Assembly (NCBI GenBank): GCA_023435335.1
Contig: JAEYRU010000305.1
Coordinates: 1-19,956 of the forward strand
Length of the DNA stretch: 19,956 nt
Direction of reading: 5' to 3'
Origin: Pseudomonadota bacterium
GTDB taxonomy: Bacteria; Pseudomonadota; Alphaproteobacteria; Rhizobiales; Rhizobiaceae
Under the pieces are notes generated by a model that ran no database searches, was not told the origin of the DNA, and saw nothing but the letters and a program-made list of their open reading frames with translations. The position numbers and the translations under genes were made by a program. Of the stretch, positions 1-7,261 are shown in pieces (the stretch's first letter is position 1; each line of letters starts with the position of its first letter).

Positions 1-120
1 ATCGCTGAGATCCGGTCCTTTCGGCACGATACCGTTCGGGTTCAGCGACTTGATCGAGTAGTAGCCCTTTTTGATGTGATCGATGTTCACGGTGTCGCGA
101 ATGCCCGGGATGGGGCGCAT
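1..120 (-). pseudogene. C-terminal fragment of a glutathionyl-hydroquinone reductase / GST-like protein
   Basis: Read leftward from 120, the frame gives 40 residues including PGIRDTVNIDHIKKGYY and LNPNGIVPKGP. These resemble the C-terminal signature of glutathionyl-hydroquinone reductases (YqjG/EcfA type: PG..eTVN..HIK..YY...NP.GIVP.GP). That family uses glutathione to reduce glutathionyl-hydroquinones in the cytoplasm. The frame is open to the window edge, so the true 3' end is outside. Upstream of about position 117 the same frame (SCVRTAAMRP) no longer looks like the family, where an aromatic-rich YxRDLYQ-type segment is expected. No start codon with a plausible full-length protein exists here. 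I infer a 5'-truncated remnant. A frameshift further upstream is possible but I could not find the missing part in another frame. The family call is from memory of the motif. Confidence 0.55.
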
Positions 121-500
121 TGCTGCCGTTCGAACACACGAGCCCAAACGTCCCATTCTGAGCAACCCCCACCTCGCATCCTAGGCACACATCTAGGGAA
201 TGTTTTGCGCAGCTTTGCCGAAATCAGCTGCTTCCCGGCCAATCGGATTGTGAAGGTCAGACGCGTCATCGATCCGATAACGGCCACCCAGCCTATAATG
301 CCGTCGTCTATGCCTTCAGCGGGCGGCGGCAACCCATTGGAATCTACTGGGTAACAAATGGGAGTCTGTAGTCGCCGCGGTTAAATGGAAATTTCTGAAA
401 GGGCACAATACGGGCCGGAATATCTTTCCTGATCCATGCCAATTGCTTGATGAAATGACTTGTCGCCGAAGGTGACGGTGCGCATCATCTCCCGAGCCAA
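121..500. other. No recognisable gene
   Basis: This stretch has short open frames on both strands, but none has a recognisable motif, a good ribosome binding site or a family-like composition. It separates the hydroquinone-reductase remnant from the tRNA-Met fragment. It may be the decayed host side of an integration junction. No 5' half of a tRNA (D arm or acceptor 5' strand) can be found here in front of the tRNA fragment. Confidence 0.5.
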
Positions 501-501
501 A

Positions 502-2127
502 TCATAATCCTTGTGTCGGGGGTTCGAGTCCCTCCTCCGCTACCACCATTGCAGTGTTTGGGGGTTCACCCGGTTTTCTGCGAGGCAGGTTTAGCAGTTC
601 TGCCAGTGCGCCGTTGACGGTCAGGTCAAATTTGCCACGTCCTTCGCGCGGGACCACCTCGATGCTGGCAACAAGCGAACGAATGGCGTTAACCGCCTCC
701 CCGCGATCATCCTCGCCGGAGTGCAGCGCCTCCTGCAATTCGGCGATTCTGCGGCGGTAAACTTCAATCGAAGCTGGATGCAGTTCCACGACATCGCTGG
801 CATCTGAGATCGCTGCCAGATCGGCGGCAAGGCGCTCCTTCTCTGCCTCCATCTCGATCAGGCGCGATTTCATGCCTGTCGTTGCGACACCGTCGGCAAT
901 CGCGTCGATGATATTCGCGATTTGCCTTTCGAGATTGGCAAGCCGCTTGCCAATCTGCTGCCGATCATGTCGCATCTTCGCGTTCAGGCGCTTCCTTTCG
1001 GCATGATACTCAGCGAGAAATTCGGCGACTGCATCGGGAGCGAGTAGTCGCTGCTTGATGCCTTCGAGCACGCGGCGTTCGAGATCAGGCACACGCACAG
1101 TTCGGTTGTTCTCGCAAGTCCCCCGTTCTCTGTGCGCCGTACAGGCAAGTTGGTCCTGCGACTTGATAGTGTAAGTAGCGCCACAGCAACCGCATCGCAC
1201 AAGACCGGAGAACATGTGCTTCGGCCTCCGACGTTTATGAAGCCGGGTTCCACCGTAGAGTTTCTTGCGGGTTTGAACTGCATTCCATAGCTCGTCGCTG
1301 ACGATCCGCAGGTGAGGAGCTTTCACCACTTGCCACTGCTCGGGCGGGTTCGGGCGAGAGATGCGTTTGCCGGTTTCTGGGTCCTTGACCATTTGAACGC
1401 GATTGAAGACCAGAAGACCGATATAAGCCTCGTTGTAGAGAATGCCGCTGCGACGTTTGAGATTGCCGTTGATCGTGGACGCTCCCCATTCTCGGCCGAA
1501 TGGAGAAGGAATGCCCTCGCGGTTGAGGCCAGCAGCGATGGTCCGGGCGGAACGTCCCGAGGCAAACTCCTGGAAGATGCGCTGGATGATCCCAGCCTGC
1601 TCCTCGTCCACTTCACGGAGGCCGCGGATCGGCTCACCACGCTCGTCGAGCTTCTTGACCACGCGATATCCGTAGGACAGCCCACCCGCAGAAAACCCGC
1701 TGATGACACGGCCGGACTGACCGCGCCTGATCTTGGCAGCCAGATCACGCAGGAAGAGCGCGTTCATGGTGCCTTTCAGGCCGACATGCAACTCATCTAC
1801 CGTTCCCTCCGACAGGGTTACGATGCGAACACCGGCGAAGCGAAGCCGCTTGAATAGCGCCGCAATATCTTCTTGGTCACGGGACAATCTATCAAGGGCT
1901 TCGGCCAGAACCACATCGAAGCGCGCCTCCTGAGCATCCGCGAGAAGTGTCTTTATTCCCGGTCGAAGGATCATGCTAGCACCGGAGATCGCGGCGTCGG
2001 TGTAGCATTCCGCGATTTGCCAACCTTCGCGCTCCGCACGTTCACGACACAGCCGCAGTTGATCCTCTATCGAGGCTTCCCGCTGATTGTCGGAGGAATA
2101 GCGGGCGTAAAGGGCAGCGCGGGTCAT
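502..2127 (-). CDS. Large serine recombinase (site-specific integrase)
   Basis: A 541-residue serine recombinase, expected to integrate or excise the surrounding element. The N-terminal resolvase domain (about 1-140) starts ALYARYSSDNQ, with catalytic Ser11 and a typical LDRLSRD at 78-84. A Recombinase domain follows (about 160-290), then a zinc ribbon with Cys312, Cys314/315, Cys329 and Cys338, and a coiled-coil region (about 375-470). This is the standard layout and length of large serine integrases. The start at 2127 has GGAG six bases upstream. The gene begins 16 nt after the antitoxin gene on the same strand, so the three genes are probably co-transcribed. Its last 12-13 codons (ending EEGLEPPTQGL) are antisense to the tRNA-Met fragment, and the TGA stop covers U33 and the first two anticodon bases. 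The C-terminus is therefore written by the attachment site. Confidence 0.93.
   Translation of the reverse strand: MTRAALYARYSSDNQREASIEDQLRLCRERAEREGWQIAECYTDAAISGASMILRPGIKTLLADAQEARFDVVLAEALDRLSRDQEDIAALFKRLRFAGVRIVTLSEGTVDELHVGLKGTMNALFLRDLAAKIRRGQSGRVISGFSAGGLSYGYRVVKKLDERGEPIRGLREVDEEQAGIIQRIFQEFASGRSARTIAAGLNREGIPSPFGREWGASTINGNLKRRSGILYNEAYIGLLVFNRVQMVKDPETGKRISRPNPPEQWQVVKAPHLRIVSDELWNAVQTRKKLYGGTRLHKRRRPKHMFSGLVRCGCCGATYTIKSQDQLACTAHRERGTCENNRTVRVPDLERRVLEGIKQRLLAPDAVAEFLAEYHAERKRLNAKMRHDRQQIGKRLANLERQIANIIDAIADGVATTGMKSRLIEMEAEKERLAADLAAISDASDVVELHPASIEVYRRRIAELQEALHSGEDDRGEAVNAIRSLVASIEVVPREGRGKFDLTVNGALAELLNLPRRKPGEPPNTAMVVAEEGLEPPTQGL
503..545 (+). tRNA. 3' fragment of elongator tRNA-Met (CAT), probable attachment site; not a functional tRNA
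   Basis: The bases fold exactly as the 3' half of a tRNA. Anticodon CAT is at 503-505, the 3' anticodon stem tcctt at 508-512 and the variable loop gtgtc at 513-517. The T stem ggggg (518-522) pairs with ccctc (530-534) around the loop ttcgagt. The acceptor 3' strand ctccgct is at 535-541, discriminator A at 542 and CCA at 543-545. The arrangement matches elongator tRNA-Met. The 5' side is missing: the bases before the anticodon (ccaaat) do not pair with the stem. A 3' tRNA fragment lying against a recombinase gene is the classic product of site-specific integration, in which the element carries the 3' end of the target tRNA. I infer this is attL or attR. Confidence 0.8.
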
Positions 2128-2143
2128 TGCGATCTCCGTTCGG

Positions 2144-2404
2144 TCAGTCCTTGATCACATCCTCCGGCGCCGGCGACACATCCGGCGCACGGTCAAGAAG
2201 CCGGGTCAGATCGCCGCGCTTCGCCGTGCCAGCGCGCGCTCTCAGGAAATCGTCAGCCGTCTCCACGGCACCGATCTTTTGCGCCACTGCCGAGATGATC
2301 CACTGGTTGAGCGACACGCCATCCTCCATGGCGAGACGTGCTGCCGTCTCCTTGAGCGACTGCGGCAGTTGCAGCGGGTATTTGTAGCGTTGGGTCTGCG
2401 TCAT
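2144..2404 (-). CDS. Ribbon-helix-helix antitoxin (HicB/Arc-like), partner of PIN toxin
   Basis: An 86-residue protein. Its first 45 residues match the short ribbon-helix-helix pattern: a beta strand (YPLQLPQSLKETAARLA), then helix-turn-helix with GVSLNQWIISAVAQKI. This is as in HicB C-terminal or Arc-type antitoxins, which bind DNA as dimers. The tail (RARAGTAKRGDLTRLLDRAP) is the part that would bind and block the toxin. Its ATG overlaps the toxin stop by 4 nt (ATGA at 2404-2401), so translation is coupled and the toxin comes first. It probably represses its own promoter in front of the toxin, where a perfect palindrome lies at 2838-2849. The antitoxin role is inferred from fold and partner. 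A plain RHH regulator is the alternative. Confidence 0.82.
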   Translation of the reverse strand: MTQTQRYKYPLQLPQSLKETAARLAMEDGVSLNQWIISAVAQKIGAVETADDFLRARAGTAKRGDLTRLLDRAPDVSPAPEDVIKD

Positions 2405-2820
2405 ATGTTCAATCTCCTGACGATCTCTCCCGGTGTTGCAATGGTGATGCCCAGCCTGAGCGCCGGGCGGAAGTCCTTGACGTTGTGTGTCACGATGGCC
2501 TCGGTCTCGCCGTTCAATGCGGCTTCAAGTACCATCTCGTCGGCGGCATCGGACAGCATGGGCCGCGTCCGAAACGAAATATCAACGCCTTCGGACACGG
2601 CAGCGAGCGCACTCATCACTGCTCCAACATCTTCGAGGCTATGGCCGGTTGCCTGCCGGATTTCCTCCCGGCTCAGCACCGCCTCATATTCGAGAAACAG
2701 CGCCGTCGAACACAGCGGCGTCACCATGCCCTGATCAACGAAGCGGAGCAGCATGTTGCTCGCTCCATTGCGGCTGCGGAACGCGGCGACGATGACGTTG
2801 GTGTCGAGTACTACTCTCAT
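2401..2820 (-). CDS. PIN-domain toxin (putative toxin-antitoxin ribonuclease)
   Basis: A 139-residue PIN protein of the family annotated as 'putative toxin-antitoxin system toxin component, PIN family'. It begins MRVVLDTNVIVAAFRS, giving the first metal-binding Asp6. Further acidic residues fit the PIN active site: Glu44/Glu46 in LFLEYEAVL, Asp91/Asp94 in SDAADEMVLEAAL, and Asp116 in THNVKDF. PIN toxins are Mg2+-dependent RNases, usually cutting tRNA or mRNA. I chose the ATG at 2820 because the conserved fold begins there; the upstream extension has no family likeness. The toxin gene is first in the pair, opposite to the commonest order. On an integrating element such a pair usually aids retention. 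Confidence 0.88.
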   Translation of the reverse strand: MRVVLDTNVIVAAFRSRNGASNMLLRFVDQGMVTPLCSTALFLEYEAVLSREEIRQATGHSLEDVGAVMSALAAVSEGVDISFRTRPMLSDAADEMVLEAALNGETEAIVTHNVKDFRPALRLGITIATPGEIVRRLNI

Positions 2821-2837
2821 GCAAACAAGATAGAGAT

Positions 2838-2849
2838 ATCTTATAAGAT
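2838..2849. promoter_or_regulatory. Perfect palindrome in front of the toxin-antitoxin pair; probable operator/promoter
   Basis: The 12-mer atcttataagat is its own reverse complement. It sits 18-29 bases upstream of the toxin ATG in an AT-rich island within GC-rich DNA. On the minus strand it contains TATAAG, a fair -10 element. RHH antitoxins usually bind such palindromes to repress their own operon, so an autoregulatory operator is the natural reading. The binding itself is inference. Confidence 0.5.
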
Positions 2850-2911
2850 GTCCATATGTTGAGGTTCGCATTTGGTCATCGGGGTACCCCATTCCAACAC
2901 GGGCCACTGCG

Positions 2912-3127
2912 TCATCCGTCCTCGCCGCCCGCTTCGGGTGGCGCGTTGTCATTGGCGGTATGCATGGCTTTTTCGAAATCCTCGCGGGCCATGCGGCGGC
3001 CGATGATGCGGGCGAGCGTGAGCGCAACCGCATCGATCTTGCGCAGCGCCTCGGGATATGGGCCGCCCGCGCCGCCATTGTCGTTCGCCGGTCTTTCTCT
3101 ACCCCAATGCTTTTCCTCATCTCCCAT
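2912..3127 (-). CDS. Small protein of unknown function, encoded with the AlpA-like regulator
   Basis: A 71-residue protein I cannot name. It has a polar N-terminus (GDEEKHWGRERPANDN), a predicted helical core (ALRKIDAVALTLARIIGRRMAREDFEKAM) and an acidic, disordered-looking tail. The core is arginine-rich and amphipathic. There is no signal peptide or membrane segment. Its start overlaps the end of the AlpA-like gene by 11 nt in another frame, so the two are probably translated together. The ANDN motif occurs twice, near each end. Similar small proteins seem to travel with tra genes in alphaproteobacterial elements, but that is my recollection and not shown here. Confidence 0.6.
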   Translation of the reverse strand: MGDEEKHWGRERPANDNGGAGGPYPEALRKIDAVALTLARIIGRRMAREDFEKAMHTANDNAPPEAGGEDG

Positions 3128-3332
3128 CGCCGGCCTCTACCTCTGGCCGCCACCTGACCGGATCGGCAACCCAGCGTTCGATATCGGATTCCCTCCATCC
3201 CGCGCCGTTGGTGCTGATCTTGAGCTGGGCCGGAAAGGTGCCCTCGGCGATCTTGCGATAGATGGTGGACCGCGACAAACCTGTCCGGTCACGAACGGTG
3301 TCAAAGCGGATGATACGGTCTGGCTGGCGCAT
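3117..3332 (-). CDS. AlpA-family helix-turn-helix DNA-binding protein
   Basis: A 71-residue AlpA/MerR-like winged-helix protein. It shows IIRFDTVRDRTGLSRSTIYR (HTH with recognition helix), then KIAEGTFPAQLKIS, then GWRESDIERWVADP, which is the characteristic AlpA pattern. Members regulate excision or transfer genes on prophages and integrative elements. I start it at the ATG at 3332, because revcomp GGAGG lies about 10 bases upstream and the family begins there; an upstream in-frame ATG at 3404 would add 24 unlike residues. It lies between the relaxase gene (130 nt away) and the recombinase operon, as expected for a control gene of the element. Confidence 0.85.
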   Translation of the reverse strand: MRQPDRIIRFDTVRDRTGLSRSTIYRKIAEGTFPAQLKISTNGAGWRESDIERWVADPVRWRPEVEAGDGR

Positions 3333-3462
3333 GGCTGCATTGCCTCCTTCTGGCTGTTTCTGACGATTGCAGAGACCAGTCAGGGGAATGAGTTTCCACT
3401 GCACAACAGATATTTAGCCGCCGTAGGGCTATGGCGTGCAACCGGCGGCAAATAGGATGGGT

Positions 3463-6462
3463 CTACATGCCAATGTCCAACCCCCGGCCCCTACCGAGAC
3501 CAAGACCGAGGGCAAGGTCACGCCCGACGCCCATTCCTGAGTCGAAGTTGATACCCAGTTCGCGCTTGCGGTTGGCAAGCAGGGATTCGAGCTGCAGATC
3601 GCGTTGCAGGCCATCGATCATGTTGCCCAATTCGGCCCGTGCCGCCCGGTGGCCGGAGTAATTCCCGGCCGCATACTGCTGCTCGCTGGCCTGCTTGAGG
3701 TCCCGGAACCGCTCTACGAAACGATCCGCACGCAGTTCGGGGTTCTGGCGCATCTCGGTTTCCCGTTGCAGGGCATGCCGTGCGGGCATCGCGCGTTCGG
3801 CATTGCCCGAGGCGACATCGGCGGCAAAACCGGGATTCCTCTTGTAGACCGCCTCGGCGTCATGAGAGCCATGCGGGCGAAGCTCATTGAATCCGGCGCG
3901 GGCGTCGTGCAGCTCCTGCACCTGCTCGGGTGTTGCGGCGATATTGCGCGCCTGCGCCCTGAAGATCGCATCCACCGCACGGGCATGGCGGACAAAGGCC
4001 CGCCCACGGGCACGGCGCAACGCCTTCTCCGCGTCCTGCTCCGCTGTGGCGATTTCGCGGCCCGCTTCCTTTTCCGCACTTCCCCTTTCCGGCCCGGCTC
4101 CGGTCCTGAAGCCTGGAGCACTGTCGCCGGGGGAGCGCAGACCGTCGATGATGTCCTCGATCCGGTCGCGGACATTTTCCGGCACGAGCTTGCGCATGAT
4201 CTGGGCCACGCGGGCGCGAAAAGTGATGCCGCGCCGCTCGGCATAGTCCTGCGTCGCATCGACCTGCTGTTGGTCATAGTCGGTCGCCATGTCCTTGGAC
4301 CGGTCGCGCGACAGGGTGGTGATGAGCCTGTCCCGGCTGGCGAAGTCGTCGCGGCCATAATGCATATCCATGCCGTCACGGTGGCGCGACAGGGCGACAT
4401 AGCCTCCATGGGCGTCCAGGCCCGGCGTCGCCAGCACATGTGTCCGGTCCACTGTCATGCCCTGGGATTTGTGGATGGTGGCGGCATAGCCGTGGTCGAT
4501 GCGGTCGTAATCTTTCAGGTCGAAAGCGACAGTGCGGCCGTCATCGGTGCGCACCGACATGGATTGTTCGCTAACCTCCTCGATGGTGCCGAGCGTGCCG
4601 TTCTTCACGCCAAGCCCGCGTTCATTCTGGAGGAACATGACGCGGTCCCCGGCGGCAAAGCTGCGTGTTCCGCGTTCGACCGTGACGCGGACATCCTCGC
4701 CCAGATCGCCCGCGTCCCGCATGCGCTCGCGGGCGGCCTCGTTGAGTTCCCGAACCTCGGCATTGGTGTGGGTGAGGATGATGCGGCTGCTGTCCGGCGC
4801 GGCCTGCCGGTCGCGGTCCCAACGGTCGATCAGATCGTCCCGCGCCTGCTCGCGTGTTTCGGCGGTATGCACCATATCATGGCGGTCATAGGCATGGATC
4901 GCATCGCCGGTTCTGCCATTGGCCAGATCCCGCGTTGCCTCCCTTTGCCAGTCCTCGCGCTGGCGGCGCACGGTTTCGATTTCGACGCCACCATGACGCT
5001 CATGGATGGAACGAAAAGCCGCACCGGCCTCGATCGATTGCAACTGCTGCGGATCGCCGACCAGCACCACCTTTGCGCCAACCTCGGCGGCATGGGACAG
5101 CACGCGCTCCATCTGCCGTGTGCCGACCATGCCCGCTTCGTCGATAACCAGCACATCGCGGCTGGTGAGCATGTCGCGTCCGTTCTGCCAGCCATGTTCC
5201 ATGCTGGCGATGGTGCGGGATGTGATGCCCGATCCGCTTTCCAGATTCTCCGCTGCGATACCGGACAGGGCGACGCCGCGCACCTCATAGCCTGACGCTT
5301 CCCAAGCCTCGCGCGCCACCCCAAGCATGGCGCTCTTTCCCGTCCCGGCATAGCCGACGACGACGCCCAAGCCGCGCCCGTCCGTGACATGCGCCACCGC
5401 ATCGGCCTGCTCGCCGGACAGGACAAGGCCGCGTTCTTCCGCGCGAGCAAGGGCGGCTTCCCGATCTCTGTCGTTGACTTCGTGCAACTCCTTCTCGGCC
5501 ATCATTTCGGCGGCGCGGTGCAACCGCTGTTCCGCCTCGATCATGTCGCGCGTGGTGAAGCGGTCAATTCCGCGCGAATCCTGACCAAGTTCGACCAGGT
5601 CGGGCGCATTGCGCATCGCGCCCATGACCTCGTTGAACTGGTCTATATCGTCACTGTGCCGATGCGCGAACATCGCCATGTCCCGGCGCGTGAACGTCGA
5701 TTGCTGCTGTGTGATCGCGTCCAGCGCCACCGATGGATCGGCGATGATGCGCTCGCCATTGTTGCGGGCGATTTCGCGGTGCATGTCGGCGCGGTCGGCG
5801 GTCTCGACACCTTCACCCTCTATGCGCTGCGCGGGTGGGCCGATCTGCGTTTGCGGCTCCAGGTCGATGCCCTGCGCCTCAAGGCTGCGATGGTCGATGC
5901 GGGCGTCGATGTCGAGTTCAGCAAGGCGTTCGTTGACATGATCTGCCCAACGTTCACGCCATCGCTCCACCATCTGGGTAGCATTCCAGTCGCGTACCTT
6001 CTTCCCGAACCCGTTCTCGTCCACGCTGCGCATGGTGAGCATGACGTGGGCATGGGGTTTGGGCATCCCGTCCTCGCCGATTTCCCAATGCACATTGAGG
6101 TCGGCGATCATGCCCTGATCCACAAATTCGGACTGAACGAAGTCGCGGGCCAGTTCGATGCCCTGCGCCTGCGTCATCTCGCGCGGGATGGCAAATTCCA
6201 CCTCACGGGCAAGCTGCGCGTCCTTCCTGATCTCGCACGCTTCGACATCGTTCCACAGCCGTTCGCGGTCGCCAAGATGCTCGGGCGCTCCATCCGGCAA
6301 CAGGATTTCGGAATGGACGACGCCGCGCTTGGCGGAAAAGTCCTGCACGCGGTCAATGCGCTTGTCGCGCAGCCGCGAGGCCGAGCGGTAGGCGGCAGAC
6401 GCCACCGCGTTGCTTCCGGCCTTGCGGCCGATGACCTTGACGTGAAGATGATAGATCGCCAT
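3463..6462 (-). CDS. traA: TraA-type conjugative relaxase-helicase (MobQ class)
   Basis: A 999-residue relaxase-helicase that would nick oriT in the cytoplasm, stay bound to the 5' end and unwind the strand for transfer. The N-terminal MobA/MobL domain (1-210) starts AIYHLHVKVIGRKAGSNAV, with a candidate nicking Tyr25 in AAYRSA and the metal-binding triad His125, His137 and His139 (in NVHWE and KPHAHVML). The helicase part (RecD/TraI-like) has Walker A GYAGTGKS at 370-377, Walker B VLVIDEAG at 437-444, GDPQQLQ at 469-475, and YAATIHKSQG at 659-668. The C-terminus is charged and ends in a Gly/Leu/Arg-rich tail. The ATG at 6462 is chosen because the family begins MAIYH; an in-frame ATG at 6597 would add 45 arginine-rich residues and read through oriT. 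Length is somewhat below Ti-plasmid TraA (about 1100). Confidence 0.95.
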   Translation of the reverse strand: MAIYHLHVKVIGRKAGSNAVASAAYRSASRLRDKRIDRVQDFSAKRGVVHSEILLPDGAPEHLGDRERLWNDVEACEIRKDAQLAREVEFAIPREMTQAQGIELARDFVQSEFVDQGMIADLNVHWEIGEDGMPKPHAHVMLTMRSVDENGFGKKVRDWNATQMVERWRERWADHVNERLAELDIDARIDHRSLEAQGIDLEPQTQIGPPAQRIEGEGVETADRADMHREIARNNGERIIADPSVALDAITQQQSTFTRRDMAMFAHRHSDDIDQFNEVMGAMRNAPDLVELGQDSRGIDRFTTRDMIEAEQRLHRAAEMMAEKELHEVNDRDREAALARAEERGLVLSGEQADAVAHVTDGRGLGVVVGYAGTGKSAMLGVAREAWEASGYEVRGVALSGIAAENLESGSGITSRTIASMEHGWQNGRDMLTSRDVLVIDEAGMVGTRQMERVLSHAAEVGAKVVLVGDPQQLQSIEAGAAFRSIHERHGGVEIETVRRQREDWQREATRDLANGRTGDAIHAYDRHDMVHTAETREQARDDLIDRWDRDRQAAPDSSRIILTHTNAEVRELNEAARERMRDAGDLGEDVRVTVERGTRSFAAGDRVMFLQNERGLGVKNGTLGTIEEVSEQSMSVRTDDGRTVAFDLKDYDRIDHGYAATIHKSQGMTVDRTHVLATPGLDAHGGYVALSRHRDGMDMHYGRDDFASRDRLITTLSRDRSKDMATDYDQQQVDATQDYAERRGITFRARVAQIMRKLVPENVRDRIEDIIDGLRSPGDSAPGFRTGAGPERGSAEKEAGREIATAEQDAEKALRRARGRAFVRHARAVDAIFRAQARNIAATPEQVQELHDARAGFNELRPHGSHDAEAVYKRNPGFAADVASGNAERAMPARHALQRETEMRQNPELRADRFVERFRDLKQASEQQYAAGNYSGHRAARAELGNMIDGLQRDLQLESLLANRKRELGINFDSGMGVGRDLALGLGLGRGRGLDIGM

Positions 6463-6491
6463 CGCGATCAAGCATTGGCACGGCAAAGCGC

Positions 6492-6523
6492 ACGTCGGAA
6501 CGACGTATAAGCGCGCCCTCCCT
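6492..6523 (+). other. oriT: Origin of transfer (oriT), RSF1010/Ti-plasmid (Q-type)
   Basis: A perfect inverted repeat, acgtcg (6492-6497) and cgacgt (6501-6506) with loop gaa, is followed directly by tataagcgcgccctccct. From memory, RSF1010 oriT has an inverted repeat followed by taagtgcg/ccctc, and Ti oriT has cgacgtataattgcgccct. The shared features are the stem, the TATAA and the GCGCCCT nick core. I predict the nick between 6515 and 6516. The site lies between divergent traA and traC, as in Ti plasmids, and belongs with a MobQ relaxase. The match was made by eye. Confidence 0.8.
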
Positions 6524-6642
6524 CGAAAAAATCTCGGGATGGACCGGGCCGTGCCAGACCGTCCCGACAACAATACTGCGTTCTGTTGTGTGCGCAACTA
6601 TCATCGCCGCATCAACAGCTTGCAGACACGATGGAGGCCACA

Positions 6643-6969
6643 ATGCGCAAGCCACGCGACTTTGATTCGGAACTCAAGGCGCTTGAGGACAAGGCCAGGG
6701 AGCTCAAAGCCAAGAAGGTGCAGCAGTTCGGCGAACTGGTCATCGCCACAGGTGCCGATAACCTCAGCGTCGAGGAACTGGCCGGGGCGCTCATTGCGCT
6801 TACCGAGATTACCGATGCTGCAAAGAAGGAGTCGTGGGCCAAGCGCGGGCAAGCGTTCTTTCGCGGGAAATCACGCCGATCTGCATCAACGTCTGACCGC
6901 GACAACGGCAGCACTCGAACGCAACCGGGCGGCACGCAACCGGCATCAGGCGCAACGGGCGCAGCATGA
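6643..6969 (+). CDS. traC: Conjugal transfer protein TraC-like (oriT accessory protein)
   Basis: A 108-residue basic protein. It opens MRKPRDFDSELKALEDKARELKAKKVQQFGELVIATGADNL, a charged helix like that of TraC in rhizobial/Ti plasmids, then SVEELAGALIALTEI and WAKRGQAFFRG, and a low-complexity Thr/Gln/Gly tail. TraC is thought to help the relaxosome at oriT. The ATG at 6643 has GGAGG five bases upstream (6633-6637), which makes the in-frame ATG at 6586 unlikely. It is transcribed away from oriT and followed immediately by traD (1-nt gap, different frame). The tail after about residue 85 is unlike the charged core. Confidence 0.82.
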   Translation: MRKPRDFDSELKALEDKARELKAKKVQQFGELVIATGADNLSVEELAGALIALTEITDAAKKESWAKRGQAFFRGKSRRSASTSDRDNGSTRTQPGGTQPASGATGAA

Positions 6970-6970
6970 C

Positions 6971-7237
6971 ATGCGCGATTGGCAGAAAGAGCGCCGCAAG
7001 AGAACGCGGCACCTCATCGAGCTTGGCGGCCTCGTCGTCAAGGCCGGCATTGTCGAACTCACCAGCGATGACCGCGCGATGATCTACGGCGCAATGATCT
7101 GGGTTGCCGAAAAGCTCAAGAGTGAGGATGGTGATCGGACGCGGACGCTGTGGGCCGAAAAGGGAAAGAGCGCGTTCGAGACGGATCGCCTGGCAGACCT
7201 GCGCGACAGGGCGCAGCCGCAGCAGGATCGGGCGTGA
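6971..7237 (+). CDS. traD: Conjugal transfer protein TraD-like
   Basis: An 88-residue protein: MRDWQKERRKRTRHLIELGGLVVKAGIVELTSDDRAMIYGAMIWVAEKL. The RTRHLIELGGLVVKAG stretch is the recognisable core of small TraD proteins of Ti/rhizobial conjugation. These are not the F-plasmid coupling protein of the same name. Role: accessory to DNA processing, poorly understood. The ATG at 6971 overlaps nothing but starts 1 nt after the traC stop. The frame is open upstream of it with arginine-rich sequence, so an earlier start inside traC cannot be excluded. In Ti-type operons traG would come next. Here the gene ends and, 24 nt later, the opposing regulator gene ends, so the operon is cut short. Confidence 0.83.
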   Translation: MRDWQKERRKRTRHLIELGGLVVKAGIVELTSDDRAMIYGAMIWVAEKLKSEDGDRTRTLWAEKGKSAFETDRLADLRDRAQPQQDRA

Positions 7238-7261
7238 CCGATGGCGGGCGGCCCGGAGACC

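Noticed and set aside
76..354. Overlapping small frames on both strands near the left end
   Set aside because: No motif, no credible ribosome binding site, and they cross the hydroquinone reductase fragment in another frame.
503..545. A functional tRNA-Met gene
   Set aside because: There is no D arm, 5' acceptor strand or 5' anticodon stem in the preceding bases.
3604..6510. Long open frames on the plus strand opposite traA (3604-5295 and 5389-6510)
   Set aside because: They are antisense to a relaxase gene with all its motifs, have no family likeness, and are typical of GC-rich codon patterns.
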